Shown: one piece after another, positions 36,610 through 49,700 of the stretch | How the letters are laid out: every line of letters starts with the position of its first letter | How positions within the stretch are numbered: position 1 is the stretch's first letter | Translations under genes and position numbers: made by a program | Notes under the pieces: generated by a model | Told to the model about the DNA's origin: nothing | The model's database searches: none | The model's input: the letters and a program-made list of their open reading frames with translations, nothing else | Assembly: GCA_030272155.1 (NCBI GenBank) | Contig: CP126195.1 | Coordinates: 2,029,001 to 2,093,000, forward strand | DNA: 64,000 nucleotides | Direction: 5' to 3' | Source: Tetradesmus obliquus | Taxonomy: Eukaryota > Chlorophyta > Chlorophyceae > Sphaeropleales > Scenedesmaceae

Positions 36610-39412
36610 TCATTCCACAATCTCCACCCCCTCTTCCTCCTCATCATCACCATCACCACCACCAGCAGCATCTGCCTCCTGCTCATCCTCACTGTCCCAA
36701 GGCACAAACTCCTCTTGGTGGGTGCCAGAGTTGAGCTTGCGCAGCAGGCGCTGGTTGCTAAATATGTACACCAGGTCCCGCGCGCGTGCAGGTGCCAGCT
36801 TGTTTCGTTTCTTGCTGTGGATGTAGTCGTATGTTGACCAGTTGCGCTCGCATGACACGGCAGCGCTGACCTGGCTCAGCACCGCAACCGCCACCCGCTG
36901 CAGCTCCTTGCAGCCACTGCCATACATGCCCCACCACTGGTTTGCTGGCATGGAGGGGGCGTCCTGTACAGCAGCACCATGCACAGCAAACAGTTCCTCC
37001 CTGTTCTTGTACATGACGAACTGCTCACGTGCAGCCTTGCGCTCAGCTGGTGTCGGTAGCAGCCGCTCAACCATGGTGATCAGGTTGCCCATGCACTCTG
37101 CGTTCTTGCCAGCATCACTCCAGAACTCTGGGTCCAGGCAGTAGCCAGCGCCGTGCATAGGGCTGTGCAGGTACTCCCAGCGGTTGCTGATGATATCTGC
37201 GACCTCCTCCAGCACACCTGCATCCAGCTTGTGCTGCCCAGAGCGCACATGCTCAAGGCATTTGCTCATCCTGTAGTAGATCTTGCCCATGCAAGGTGCA
37301 GTGCCATCTGCCAGGCGCAGCAGGCTCACCAGCGGCTCCACTACGTCCATGGCCTGCGGCAGAGGGCGGAGGCAGTAGCAACAGCAGTGGCAGCAAGCGG
37401 GAGTAAGAGCAATGTGAGACCATTGAAGTAGGAAGCTATTGCAGACGAACTGAATGTATCACTGCTGCTGGCAGCCATGCAACAAGCACACATAAATGCT
37501 GCTACAGAAAAGTTATTACTGCGTGCAGGTATGTGCATTACACCAACCGCAAGATAGGCTGCCTGCTGTGCACAGCCCCAAGAGCATGGTAACAAGCAAC
37601 ACACCTCCTTGGCCTCCTCCCAGAAGTTGTCATCCAAAATGACCAGCTTGATCTCAGCTGCCTTGCCCCTGTCCTCAGCAGTCAGGCGCGCCACAGCAGA
37701 TTGCCAGCCCTGGCTGACCACCAGGCGCTGCAGGTGGGAGGACTGCTTGTGCACGCGCTGCAGCATGATGAAGGAAGTGGCAAAGCGGGTCTCTCCAGGC
37801 TTCAGCAGTGCCAACACTGACTCCTCCAGTGCGCGGTATGCTGCTAGGGTCTGCTGGTGATTGTTGATGAACATCACCACGCGCTTGGCCTTGCTGATCA
37901 GCTCATCGAAGGGCCCAATTGCAAAGATCTCCTCCAGGGTCAGGTCAATGGCGTGTGGAGTGCAGATGGTCCAGGTGATGTGCGGGTACCTGGAAACCAG
38001 TGGCATGGCAGATCAGCGCAACGTAGCATACATGGATGAGTTGGCAGCAGTGCGGTGTGCGAGCACAGGATATGACAACAACCCTGCTGGTGTGTGGGTT
38101 GATATAGATGCAAGCAGGCAGATAGCAGCAGGCAGCATGCAGGCAGCAAGCAGCAGGCAACAAGCAGAAGACAACAAGTGGCAGGCAACCAGCTGCATGC
38201 AGCATGCTTGCAGTAGCATGTAAAGATAAAAACAACAAGTACTAACAGAAAGCAACACAAATGTAACACAACAACATAGCTGACATTGGCCTGCACAACA
38301 GCTGCAGAGCTGCAGGAATTGCTGAACACATGCACAAACGCATGCGCCTCTCACTACAACATCCCCCTACACAGACACATGCATAGCACTCACTTCTCCA
38401 TGATGATGCGGCCAGCAGCAGCGCAGTTTGCTGCTCCATCAGTCACCACCTGCACCACGTGCTCAGGGCCAATGCCCTCAATGCACTCAATCAGGGCACC
38501 ACCAATGTACAGCCCTGACTTGACCTCGCCCTCTGTGTTGACGGCGGTGATGAACTTGGCGCCAACGGGGTTGACAGCCAGCACGTTCAGCAGGGGGTGC
38601 TTGGCGACATCAGTCCAGCCATCGCTGCACAGGGACACCATGGTGTCCTTGCTGCGCATGTCAAACAGCAGCAGCTCAGACTCCGTGCTGGACTTGAGGT
38701 TGTCCAGCAGAGTGCTGCGCATGGCGTTGTAAGTTGGTGGGACATAGCCAGGTCCAGCTGCTGAAACTGCGCTGATCAGCTCCCTCCACCAAGAACTCCT
38801 GGCCTTGTTGAAGGGGATGCCCTCACAGGCAAAGAACTTCATGATGGCCTTGTCAGCAGCGCTGCTCCTAGCACGCTTGAATGCACGAACAATGGCGCGC
38901 TGCTCCGTCTTGTCGTTGCTGCCCTGGTTGCTGGCAGCAGCAGCAACACTGCTGCCAGAAGCACTGGCTGCTGCAGTTTCCTGCAAGGGAAGACCAACAA
39001 GGATATTGGTAACTGCTGATATCGCTGCTGCTTTTGCTGCTGTATAATCTGAAGGCAGAGGCTGGCACTCACTGCTCTGTGCCCTGCTCACTGCTGCTCA
39101 ACAACAACTCACCTTGTCAACTTGGCGGTTCTTGATGGCCTCAACCTCCTCCTCCCGCTTCCGTTTTGCGTTCTTAGAGGCATCAGTGGAAGCCTTGGCA
39201 GCTGACAGGCGAGTCCTGACATCCTCTGGGCACTTGCTGCAGGCCTTCACACCCGAGCCGGTGCCGAGCAAATGCGAAACGATCCTGCTGGCCCCACCGC
39301 TGAAGGAGTGATCACAGTGTTTGCATACAACTTTGCTGTAGTTGTTTCTTTCCTCTAGCTTGTCAACATTCTGCCAGGCTATGGTAGCCTGATCAGTGGT
39401 CTTCTTGCCCAT
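36610..39412 (-). CDS. hAT transposase (BED finger, DUF659, hAT dimerisation domain)
   Basis: Exons on the minus strand: 39412-39113, 38980-38394, 37989-37605, 37353-36610 (2,016 nt, 671 aa, no internal stop). Exon 1 is a BED-type zinc finger (VCKHCDHSF, C30 and C33, H47) with a basic tail. Exon 2 begins the DUF659 catalytic region: FFACEGIPFNKARS, CSDGWTD with D220, and VVTDGAAN with D281. Exon 4 holds the C-terminal hAT dimerisation motif: NQWWGMYG, LSQVSAAVSCERNWS with E593, IHSKKRNKL and DLVYIFSNQRLL; it ends in an acidic tail. D220, D281 and E593 are the expected catalytic triad. The enzyme would bind the element ends and excise it by hairpin-forming cut-and-paste. All motifs are intact, so it may be active or recently so. 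Confidence 0.9.
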
Positions 39413-39529
39413 ATCGGTGACTGATAGGAGAACAACAAGTATTCAAATACCAACAAAGATATACAGTAAATGTTTTGAAGAGCCCTGAGTACCTGAACGG
39501 GCCGCTAGGCCGAGTAACGAGGGGTTCTG

Positions 39530-39661
39530 CATTCAAACGCCTGAGCCCCACTAGAGCTGCCGTTTAGATACAGCGTTTCACACTGAAGGCGTTTAAAACG
39601 CACGTTTTAAACGTTTCGTTTCGTTTCATAAACAGCCGGACCCCACGTTTCGTGCAACTAT
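39530..39661. repeat. Right terminal inverted repeat and AAACG-rich subterminal region
   Basis: It contains GCGTTTAAAACGCACGTTTT and CGTTTCGTTTCGTTTC, ending CGTTTCGTGCAACTAT, the inverse of the left end. Confidence 0.8.
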
Positions 39662-39760
39662 GTTGTATACATTCAGACGCTCAAAACCATACATTCGGGT
39701 ACCGCTCTGGACCTGCACGAAACTTGCCCGACACCTGCAAGAGCCTCTTCCACTGCTTTA

Positions 39761-39796
39761 AGGTGCGTCCGACACTGTTTAAAGAAGATATAAAAG
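39761..39796 (+). promoter_or_regulatory. Candidate core promoter of the repeat-protein gene at 40431
   Basis: The 17-mer AGGTGCGTCCGACACTG (39761-39777) is followed after 11 nt by TATAAAAG (39789-39796). The same 17-mer lies at 49947-49963, a similar distance before the paralogous gene at 50590. A GTAAGT at 39843 and an acceptor at 40372 suggest a 5' UTR intron. Confidence 0.55.
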
Positions 39797-40430
39797 TATT
39801 TATGTGCTAACACCTATTCAGTGTCTGCTTCTTGCTCATGTCGTAAGTTGTTTCGTGGCGTCAGTTGAAAGGCAGAGATCACTGCAAGTGTTGTGAGAAC
39901 GAAGAACGAAGCAACAACAACTACTGCTATTTGATGTTTGACGCATCTAATCGGGTGCAGTGGTCGAGTACAGCTGTCACTGAGCAGCAGCTCACCCAGG
40001 CTGCAGGCCAGGCAAGCATGCCCAAGGCCCAGAGTTTGGGCCCTGCCATGAGGGTAAAGTCACAACACTAGGTGATGCTACCACCAGCTGCCGTTGAAAT
40101 CATGTAAAAATACAGGTCCCGCAGTCAGCATGCAGCGTCAGGTCTAACTGCATCCTGCTACAGCATGCTGGCGACCTGCACGCACACACCACAAGCTCTG
40201 CAGGCGTGCAGCAGCAGCTGCATGCGCTGCCCCTTCCTGCAACTAACACACCTGAAGCAGAGCCCGCACCCCAGCGCACAGATATGTACATGTTTTCTCC
40301 GTGTCCAACACCTTGCCTTGTTTTTTAAGCCGTCCCGCTCACTGCACACCACCTGCTGCTGTCTGCTTGCAGGATAACAACCAAGCACGCAAGTTTACCC
40401 GTGGCTCCAGCTCTCCCGAGCATCATTTCC

Positions 40431-41448
40431 ATGAAGCTCAAGCTCCCAGCTGGTGCAATGCCAGCGCTGCTGCTGCTGCTGGGCATGCTGTGCCTGGCCT
40501 GCCAGGTCAAAGCGGAAGAGACAACACCTGCACCAGCGGCTGTGGAGACAGGCAATGCTGCAGCAGGTGACCAGGTTTCAGGGATCATGTTTTAGTACAA
40601 GGTTAGGCAGCTGCTGCACGTCTAACAAGCAAATTGTGATGGTATGGTGTGTGTTACACATCTTACTGTTTCCAAGTGCTTTCTGTCAGTGTTTCAGCAC
40701 TACCGTTGCACTGTGCTGTTGTCCAGTCATTCAGCTGAAGGTCGAACTCCCGCACACTGTGCTGCTGCATCCTGAATTGCCGTGGCATGCTCTTGTAGAC
40801 CCCAATGCCGTGGCTGCGGCTGCCGCCCCTACAGCGCAGCTGCCTGTGGCAGTTCCCGACAGGTTTGACTACACTGCTACGCCTGGGCAGCGCATCCACC
40901 ATGTGTTTCCCGTGCTGGTGAATGACTCGCCGCAAGGCTATCTCAGGATCTCAGGCACAAGCACCACCACAGAGAACGTCGGGAGAATCACGATGACAAG
41001 CACAACCCTGGAGTATGACATCGAGTCGTTTGCCGGCACCCACACCATCAACGACCACTTCATGTGAGTTGCAGGATATCACATGCGCTGAGCTGGCACA
41101 TGCATGCTTTACACTGCTAATTGGCTTACATTGCCAGGAATGGCAGCTGCTATTGCTACCGCGCCCGCATGGCAGTAGCACTGACAGCTGCCGCTGAGCT
41201 GAGTTGCAGCAGCTGTGTGTGGACAACAGGAACCGCTCATCCCCGCATGTGTCAAGATACTCCACCACGTTGAGCAGTGAACCTGCTGCACTGCTGCAGG
41301 TACACAGTGGTGAACAAGGCAGACCCTTCCCTGACTGCCAAGACAGATGTCTTCGTAAACATAGGTGTGTGGCAGAAACTTTGATTGGCACGATTGCATA
41401 CGACATGCCCCACAGCATGGTATGCATGGGCGCTGTCGTTCATGAAGC

Positions 41449-41540
<92 letters not shown>

Positions 41541-44500
41541 ATCGTGTTGAAGCAGGAGGCGGCACTGCCCCTGCATCACATGTTTGTGCTTAGCCTTGAG
41601 AGTGTACAGCATGCCTTTAGCAATAGCATTGGCTGTGGCCCACAGCAGTGCTGACAGCTGCCGCAGCCACCGATATGTACGCGTTTCATCGCTGTTCTGC
41701 TGCAGTACCTGTCACATCACCTGGTACAATCAAAGCAGTGGATGATGAGTATAAATTAGAGTGGCGTCCTAATCAGGATGCAAATTATCAAGCCCGGCTG
41801 AGGGTGCTTGCCAATGACATCGGCCCGAACCTGGTGATCACTGGCTGCGGCACTACAGCACCCCTGCGCGGGGACATTTACGTTTCCAGGGACCAACAGA
41901 TGATCATCTACAGGTAAACACGGCAGTACCACTTGCAGAATGCATGTGTGCACAGCTGTGGAAGGTGCTGTCAACATTGTTGCTTCAGCCATGCTAGACA
42001 CATGCATATGCTGCTTGGCTGTTCTGCTATGTCAGCTGTCAGCGGTGCTGCTACTGTGCATGGTGCGCTGCTTGGGCATGCGTCCGGCCAGACATGCGAT
42101 GTGTTCCCAGCTGCGTGCTGATACTGTTGGTGCTATGGTGTGTAGCATGCTCGCAGCAAGCAGAAGTACCGACCTGACTAGGCATAGGGAGCCTGCAGCT
42201 GTGTGTTGGACCCAACATATAAAAAAGCTGGGGCCAGCCTGCCCCATCATATAATCTGACATGAGTGAGTTTGTGGCTACCCAGGTCTGCAGCTCTGCAG
42301 CTTCGGGTACGTCACAGCTGTAGAGGGTGTCCGTGGCCAGTGGCGGCGCCCCTGGGCTCCACACACCCTACCTGCCCGCTCGCACCCTAGGGTACAAGCG
42401 GAGCGGTTTGCTGGCGTGCGATTGTTGAGGTGTGGCTTTTGCAGGCTTCAACATATATGTCTATACAGCACCACCTAAAGCTGGAGCCCAGAACATCATC
42501 TGGCACCACAGGGGTTACCGCCATTGCCGCACACATATCACACACGACAAGCTGCTGCTGTTTGTGGTGCCCTGTCCTGCAGCCTCTACAGCTACGCTGG
42601 TGAGAGCTTCAAGGACGTGTTCATCTACAGAATTTCGAACGATGGCGGCGTGACAATCGCCGAAGCCCGAGTGACGGTCCAAGTCGGTGAGTGCCGCTGC
42701 AACAAGCTGTGCTGTAACGTGGCTGTGCCGCATGCGCATGTACTCCCTGACATCTCTCCTCTGCATGATGATTGCGCTATGGGCTATGTTGATGTCGTTT
42801 TTGAGAGAGGATACGTACATGTGGGTCCTGGCCCAATCATTGGCTGTTTCTTCAAGTCCAGCCATACATGCAGCAGCTCGAGTGAAAGGCCCCGTCTGAT
42901 CAGGACAGTTTCCATACCAGCTGCGTTGCAGATGCCACACCACAGGAGCCAACAGGGGTCAGGTCATTGCCTGTTACCAACAGGGCAGTGCCCATTCGTG
43001 CTGCGTTGCACGTCACGCACGCCGTGCACACTGCGGCTGTGACAGCCTCACCCCACCACCGCCAGCTCCCTGACAGCTGGGAACATCATCTCAAGTGCAG
43101 TTAAACTCATGCTGCAGGCACTCCTCCAGAATATTCGGCTGTTGCCCTGCCAGACTTGTTCAGCATCAGGGCCAGGCGCACATCCCGAGGCACGATAGCC
43201 ACCCAAGTGCTGGACGTCCTGGCCAATGACCACGGCCCTGGAAACTTCAACTTGTACCATGTTGGGCCAGATACGCCTGATGTTGCCATGAGGGGACGCG
43301 TGGAGGTTACCTCAGATCATCTGGGTGTACGGTACACTGCTCAGTACACTGGCTCTCCTTTCATTGACAGGTTCAAGTACACTATGCAGAGCGGGAATCC
43401 TGAAGTGGGAGTATTTGAGGATGAGGCAGTTGTGGAGGTTGCTGTGGGTGAGTGTGGCCTGCTGATGCAGTACTGCACATCCGACAATGACGCACACTTC
43501 TGACTCCTCTTGCATCTATTTGCATATCTTGCAGCTGATCAGCTTTGGAACAGGCTTGTGAACAGGCTTCGGATACCATCAACACGTCATTGTGTTGCAG
43601 TTGCAGGCATGGTGAGGTATCAGCCCAGCTGCACCACCCTCTGCCACCAGCCCACATTCACTTCTGCGTCGAGCTGCTGCATTCGCCTGCTGTACTGTTA
43701 AACCCCAGTGTGGTGGTGCACCTGCCAGCCTCAATTGATCATGTATCACTCCTGCGTGCATTATGCACTGTTTCTTGTGCTTCCATAGGTGGCCCACAGC
43801 TGCGCGTGGTTGCAAGGGATGACGTGTTCAGTTACAGGATTTCAGCGGACGTCATCAATCAGAAGTTCGACCTGCCTGTGTTGAGCAATGACCGTGCTGT
43901 GGACCCTACGAGTCGCCTGTCTGTCCATAGCGTGGTGCCCAGCAAGTGGAGCAACAAGGGAAGTGCCGCCGTCCCAGCAGGTGGTCAGCACATCTCATAC
44001 CTCATCGACCCAAGGCAGCTCTCCAGTGGCGCAACATACACCGACACTTTTAAGTACATGGTGTGTGAGCTGAGAGTTCCGACATCTGGGTGTGCAACCG
44101 CAAGCGTGGAGGTGGAGATTGTTGCTGGTGAGCAGCAGGGGCACCACATGCAGGCCCACAGGTGCCTCCCTGGAGGCTCTGCTGTAGCAACTCTGCAAGC
44201 GCCAGCGCACTGGCGTTGCTCTGGTATCTCAGCACCTGCTCTGTAGAACATATCATGCTGTGTTATGCGGGTCCGGATTTAATGAAAACAACCGCCAAGT
44301 GGCTGCTTGGTGCCGCCATGTGAAGCGCGACGATGCTGATGAAACGCTGATATGTTCACATTGACATGATGGCAATGCCTTCCAAGTGCGGTGACGAGTC
44401 ATTTGCCAACACACAACCCAGACCCTAAAACCTCACGCGCACATGCGACCTGTGCTGCACGTTGGTGCTGACAGGTGTGTGAGCCTCCCGGCGCTACAGG

Positions 44501-45068
44501 CAGTGCCAGCGTTTCTGGACATCAGAACAGCGCGAGCTGAGTTTGCCCTGCTTTGGTTGTTCCTGAACACAGGTGGCAACGTCTTGCCCGTAACAGCCAT
44601 GCCAGACTTCTACACATTAAAGCTGGATCTCAATGGCAACCTGGAGCCCACAGAGTTGAATGTGCTGGACAATGACGTGGGAAATGACTTACGCATTGTG
44701 CGCTTCCAGCGCAACGGGCAGGGCAACGTGCAGGCTGAAGCCAGGCGCTGTGTCTACAGCGTGGACCAGTACAGGTGACTTTGGATGTTATGCACATGTT
44801 GAGGCATCATGTAAATGTTTTTTGAAGGTTCAAGCTGTTGTCCAGCACTAGCGCCTCAGAGTAGTTATTTCAGTTGCGCTGGGTATAACGATGTTTAGGC
44901 CATTGAATGGTGTGTTGAGAGCATCATTGCCCCCCGGGGTACAGCTTTACCCCGGCAAATTAGATTATGGCAAAACATTGCTTTGCAATTTCCTTGAATC
45001 TAACAGCAAAACAACAGTTCTCGGTAAATCTGGTGCGGTGGCTGGTTGGCCCAAGGCATGCCAGCCCG

Positions 45069-45104
<36 letters not shown>

Positions 45105-46202
45105 CCAGCCAGCCAGCCAGCCTGCCTGCCTGCCCGCCGGCCTGCCTGCCTGCCTGCCTGCCCGCCCGCCCACCCCCCCGCCCGCCCGCCCACCTGCCTG
45201 CCCGCATGCCTGCCCGGCTGCCTGCATGCCTGCGTGTCTGCCCGCCCACCTGCCTGCCCGCCCGCCCGCCCGCCTGCCTGCCCGCCTGCCTGCCTGCCTG
45301 CCTGCCTTCCCGCCCGCCAACACAGGGCAGGCAGGTTCACCGCCAGTGCTGCACTGTCTGAACGTGTGCAGCCAGCCCTGCACACAAAGTAACATGCTGG
45401 CTTCTGCAAGGTCATCACCATGTACTACTGTGTGTGGTGCTGCTGTTTGTGCAGGGGTGAAGACTTCGTTACGACAATTGCCTACACCATTAAGGACAGT
45501 GCAGGAGCAACATCTGAAACCACGGCCACTGTCAACGTTGGTGAGTCAGCCCTGCATTGACTTCCTCGTGTGATCATGCAAGACGGCGTGCATTTGCAAC
45601 ACACCTGCTGGCTGCTAAGCGTTGCAGCTTAAGCTGTGCATACATAGGCACATGCCTGCATGTCAATGGCCAAGCTTGGACTAGCCCATTTGGTTCCTGA
45701 TAACTGAGGGGTGCCTGACACATGCGTGTGCTTTTACGCATGGGCATATTTGGCCTGCAGAGGCTTTTAAATCTGCTGGGGTGGAGCTATTTGATGACGT
45801 CCAGAGAGGTACAGCTTCTCCAGGCGGACAGTTCACCCTAAAGATAGACGTGCTGAGCAATGACATCCCATCTGGCAACCTGAGGCTAGTGAGGGTCGAG
45901 AAGATACAGAGCACCCAGGGGACAATGGCTATCAGAAACAACCTGCTGTACTACACTTTCAACACAGAGAACATGACAGAGGGGATGAGCTTCACGGACA
46001 AGTTCAGGTGCGGCAGCTGCGGCAAATTTACGCAAATCACATCATGGCGTAAGCGCTGCAGTGTAAGGCACTTGCAGCAGCACCGGAACAGGCAGATGTA
46101 TGTGCCGAAGCTTGCCATCACTCCTCCCTCTGGTTGCAAGCTCACTCCTCGCTTCAGGGGCCGTGTATGTAACCACACTAAGCAGCAACAGCAGCAACAG
46201 CT

Positions 46203-46264
<62 letters not shown>

Positions 46265-46744
46265 CTGCTTGTCGCATGAGTTCATGCGGCTGTGGCAGCA
46301 GCGGAAGAGCAGCGTAGCTAACAGGGCTTCTGGGGCAGTAACCCTACTGTCACTGCTATAAGCGCAACTCGTGTGTGTACTGTTGTGTTTTACTTATGTA
46401 TGAGCTGTAAGTCAGCGTTTGAAGAGTGTGTACACTCACTGAGTGTGGCGGCCACACATGCCGCATCCCAGTGTCTTGTTGCTCGCTTGTTTGAGCCAGG
46501 GCCGCTGTACTACAGCATGAGGTGTGTCATCATGATCCAGCTGGCAAAGTTGTCAGTGCGCACTTTTACGTCGCAGCCCCAGCATCTTCGGGTTCCAAAC
46601 CATCTACAATTGCACTGACGTTGCTTCTGACGCGCCTTTCCCGCTGCCGTTTTGTATTGCAGGTACTTTGCGACAGTGAAGGGAGAGACGTGGCCTGAGT
46701 ATGACGCCACTGTATCCATGGCCATGGTCATCAGCAACAAGTAG
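40431..46744 (+). CDS. Secreted protein with six tandem VCBS/cadherin-like repeats (copy 1)
   Basis: Exons: 40431-40566, 40727-41063, 41300-41364, 41706-41913, 42583-42686, 43118-43447, 43789-44127, 44573-44774, 45455-45540, 45761-46007, 46663-46744 (2,136 nt, 711 aa). An in-frame Met at 40401 is an alternative start; 40431 (MKLKLPAG) aligns with the paralogue. After a signal peptide come six repeats of 96-134 aa, each with an L-x-V-L-x-N-D core (FPVLVNDS, LRVLANDIG, LDVLANDHG, LPVLSNDR, LNVLDNDVG, IDVLSNDI) followed by a Y-x-x-x-(S/N)-D-type strand. These resemble bacterial Ig (Big_9), VCBS or cadherin-like repeats of large adhesins. No membrane anchor is visible. Likely role: extracellular adhesion or matrix structure. 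Confidence 0.8.
41450..41540 (+). repeat. (CTG)30 in an intron of repeat-protein copy 1
   Basis: About 30 uninterrupted CTG units lie in intron 3. The long poly-Leu, poly-Cys and poly-Gln frames across it are repeat translations. Confidence 0.95.
45066..45320 (+). repeat. CCTG/CCCG tetranucleotide repeat array
   Basis: About 250 bp of CCTG (TGCC) units with CCCG, CCAG and CCTT variants fill part of intron 8 of repeat-protein copy 1. The C-rich strand is the sense strand of that gene. A shorter related run lies at 55248-55265 in intron 8 of copy 2. Confidence 0.9.
46204..46263 (+). repeat. (CAG)20 in an intron of repeat-protein copy 1
   Basis: Twenty CAG units lie in intron 10 on the sense strand, in the opposite orientation to most of the acceptor-linked tracts of this window. 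Confidence 0.95.
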
Positions 46745-49700
46745 CTTGGCATGCTGCGCTGCTCCCAGCACCTGGTCAGCTGGCTGGTTGTCATGCATGT
46801 CCGTATAGCTGTTTTTATGCGGGCAGCACTGCCGCAGCACACGCATTTGACAGTTGCAACGTATGCTAACCCACCTGATCTGGATTAGGGAAATCATGTG
46901 GTTCAATGTGTGATTGTGGAGCACCAGAGCAAGTGCATCCTCGTGTCGGGCCGTGCTGTGGCAAGAAGTGTGGTGTTTGTGAAGTTTTCAGGTGCTGAGC
47001 TGGTGCTGGTTCTGATCTGCAGAATGCGGTTGTTGCACTCAAATGCATGAAAAACCAGCCTTCTCATCAGGCTTGCTTCTGCGCATGGTATATCAGCGGG
47101 CTGCTTGTTTTGCAGTTGCTGCGGTCTTGCACAAACGTGGCGGCCCAGTGCACGCGTAGCCGGGGCATGCTACGGGACGGAGGCTGTAGCTTTGCTGCCT
47201 GCTGCTGTTTTTACTGGCTGCGCGCAATCGAAGGGGGTGCCAGTGTGTTGTACTTTGTGTTTTGTGTATACTGACTAGAGTGACAGCTGCGAGCGCGCAT
47301 GTGAGTCACACGGTGTCATGGCCAGCTGCATTCATCAACATGCAGCATGGATAGCTGTGGCTACTGCGGCTCATTGTGCATTGCACGCAGCTCTTACATT
47401 ACTGCCGCCCATCCAAACCAAACTTGCTGCTGTTTGCTTTTGTGTCAGCTTCAACAGCGCTGCGGGAAATGCTAGTTGCAAGTTGTGGAGGCGCTGAGAC
47501 ATTCAGGGGCAGGATGGTGATCCATGCGTGGGGAACTATGCACAGAAAGCGCGCTGGATGTCTTTGAGGTCTGGATGTTGGGTGTGGGTGACTGGCGGCA
47601 TTGTCAGACGCACAATGATGGAGTTTTCATGGCAATAGCTGCTGTTACAGATTCCTTGTCAGCCAGATGAACGCAGCAGTGGCATCAACCCAGTTGGTTT
47701 CAGTTCTGCGTGATGATTGCTTGTGTGTGCCGTGCTTTCATCGAATGGCAAGTACTTGTTTTTGCTGTTGTATCTTTGCTTGCTGGAGTATCTGCTGCTT
47801 TGAAGTAAAGAAGAGCTACTAGCTGCTTTATAAAGTTGCATAGATGTGTGAACGCCCGCTGTGGTCACCTCTCCTTTGTTTCAGCAGTTCAGGGTGCAGG
47901 GTACGTGGCGCTGCTGCTGCCCATCATGCACACACATCAAAGAAAACGGCTCCTGTTTGGTTTTCCGCCAGCTTCAGCAGGTGTGCCCAGCCAGTATCCT
48001 ATCTGCAGAACATGGGGTGCTAAAAACTTTGGGGAGAATGGTGATACATGGTGATCTTCACGGGGTGCATGTTGAACAGCAAGAAGCACTTGGACTGATA
48101 CGTTTGCATTGAGACCTGGGTTCATCTGGCTGTGATGGGTAATGCACAACAACGAAAAGAAACGTTTACAGCTGCAGCTGTTGTTGACGAGGTGTCTGTC
48201 AGCCAGTGATACCCTCATCATGCAGCTGAATCAACGCAGTGGCTTCAGCTTTGCTCTGTGTTTGCCTGCATGCGCCATGTGTCTTTTTCATGGCAGATAC
48301 TGTGTTGCTTCGGTTGTGCTGTTGCTTGCTCCAACGCTTGCTGCCCTGGCCGGCAGTGCTAGTGGTGCAGCTGTATACCCAGCATGCTTCCTGCGCGTGC
48401 GTTCAAACGCTGCGCTGCTGCAGCAGTTGTTGGCTTAGGCCTTTGAATGTTGGATATTGTTATGAATCAGGCTGCGCTGCACACGGTATCTGTGGTCAAC
48501 GCAACCAGTGCATAGTGTGTGATTCAGCAGTGTCTGACATGGCGTGTTTTGATTGTTGGTGGTTGTCTGTGCTGTTGCTTCGAGTTGCATTGGGATCGGA
48601 CACCAAGGATTGCGAGGATGACAAGGCTCGCCTGCTTTTGATGCGAAGGGTCCGCTGACTTTTCTTGTCCATGGCATTTGCACTGCGTGGGGGTTGGTGG
48701 TTGCAGCTACGGTACTGTTGTGTTGCAAAGGTCATGGGTGCTGCACATTTCAGTGTGAATTGCTGCAACCACGGACATACAGTTCAGGTAAGGAGTATGC
48801 TTTGTGTTGGGCTGGCGCTGACAGCTTCGACAGTTCCCTTTTGTTTACTCCATGCAGTGGCCACCTCGACTTACCCTTGCAAAAGATCACCTGATCCACT
48901 CATACAGTTTCCGCGTGTGGCTCTACAAACCAGCTGCAATTGCAACGTATTTGCAGAGGCTTTGTTGACCCTTGTTTGTGTTGGTTGCGTAGCACCTTGA
49001 GTTGAAGCTCATGAACTCTGCTGGCCCTGGTGTTTGTGTCGTTTCCTCTGTGAGGCTGGTGGTTTGGGAGTTGCTCACCTTCAATGTTTGCAGAAGATGG
49101 GTTACAGGCCTGCTTTGTCCACCGCAGAAGTTGTGCTAAGTGCAAATGTACATGTGCTCCGGTGTTACATGGCGCCAGTGATCATCACTCAGCGGCTGAG
49201 CAGCCATGCTTTGAGCAGTGTGGTACGCATACGGACGTGGTAACTCAGTGGGGGGTACTCAAACCCCCAGGTAACCTTGAGTTAACATTTGGTGCTACAG
49301 TCATCATCATCATGTTGCCCATCAAGCCATAGCATCAACGCCATCGGCCGCCGTGGCGGCCACTGGCATGTGGTGCTACAGTCGCGTTGAAAACAGCTGT
49401 TTAGGTCAAAGGGACAGCCTGAACACGAAGAATGCGATGAATTAAATAGTTACAATGCTTTCAGCCTTAGTTTATGCTTGTGCTGCTGCAGTGGATTATG
49501 TGGACCCCAAGACGAAGAAGCGTGCCGCCGCAGCAGCAAGGAAGGGGTCCAAGAAGAAGCGGCAAGTACCAGGGGTTGTGTTCGTGAAGTTGTGTACTGT
49601 GTACTGTCAAGCGACCAAAAGTGCTTGTTTGAAGCATTGCACGACAAAAATAAATTTTCATTAGTGCATAAGTCAAGAATCAAATTGCACGGACTGAATT

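Larger units (their letters stand above)
35610..39661. mobile_element. hAT-family DNA transposon, apparently complete
   Basis: Inverted termini share ATAGTTGCACGAAACG (35612-35627 and the complement of 39646-39661). Just outside lie TTTGTATA (35602-35609) and GTTGTATA (39662-39669), an imperfect candidate for the 8-bp target duplication typical of hAT elements. Subterminal DNA on both sides is crowded with AAACG motifs in both orientations (CGAAACGTTTCG palindromes, AAACGCTGCTG repeats). The interior encodes an intact four-exon transposase on the minus strand. Confidence 0.85.

Noticed and set aside
36003..36734. A 243-codon plus-strand frame inside the hAT element
   Set aside because: It overlaps the end of the minus-strand transposase in antisense; its His/Pro-rich part comes from the acidic tail codons on the other strand.
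49488..49565. Exon-like basic peptide (DYVDPKTKKRAAAA...) after a CTGCTGCAG acceptor
   Set aside because: Isolated, with no partner exons of matching phase and no family recognised; mentioned only as a possible remnant.
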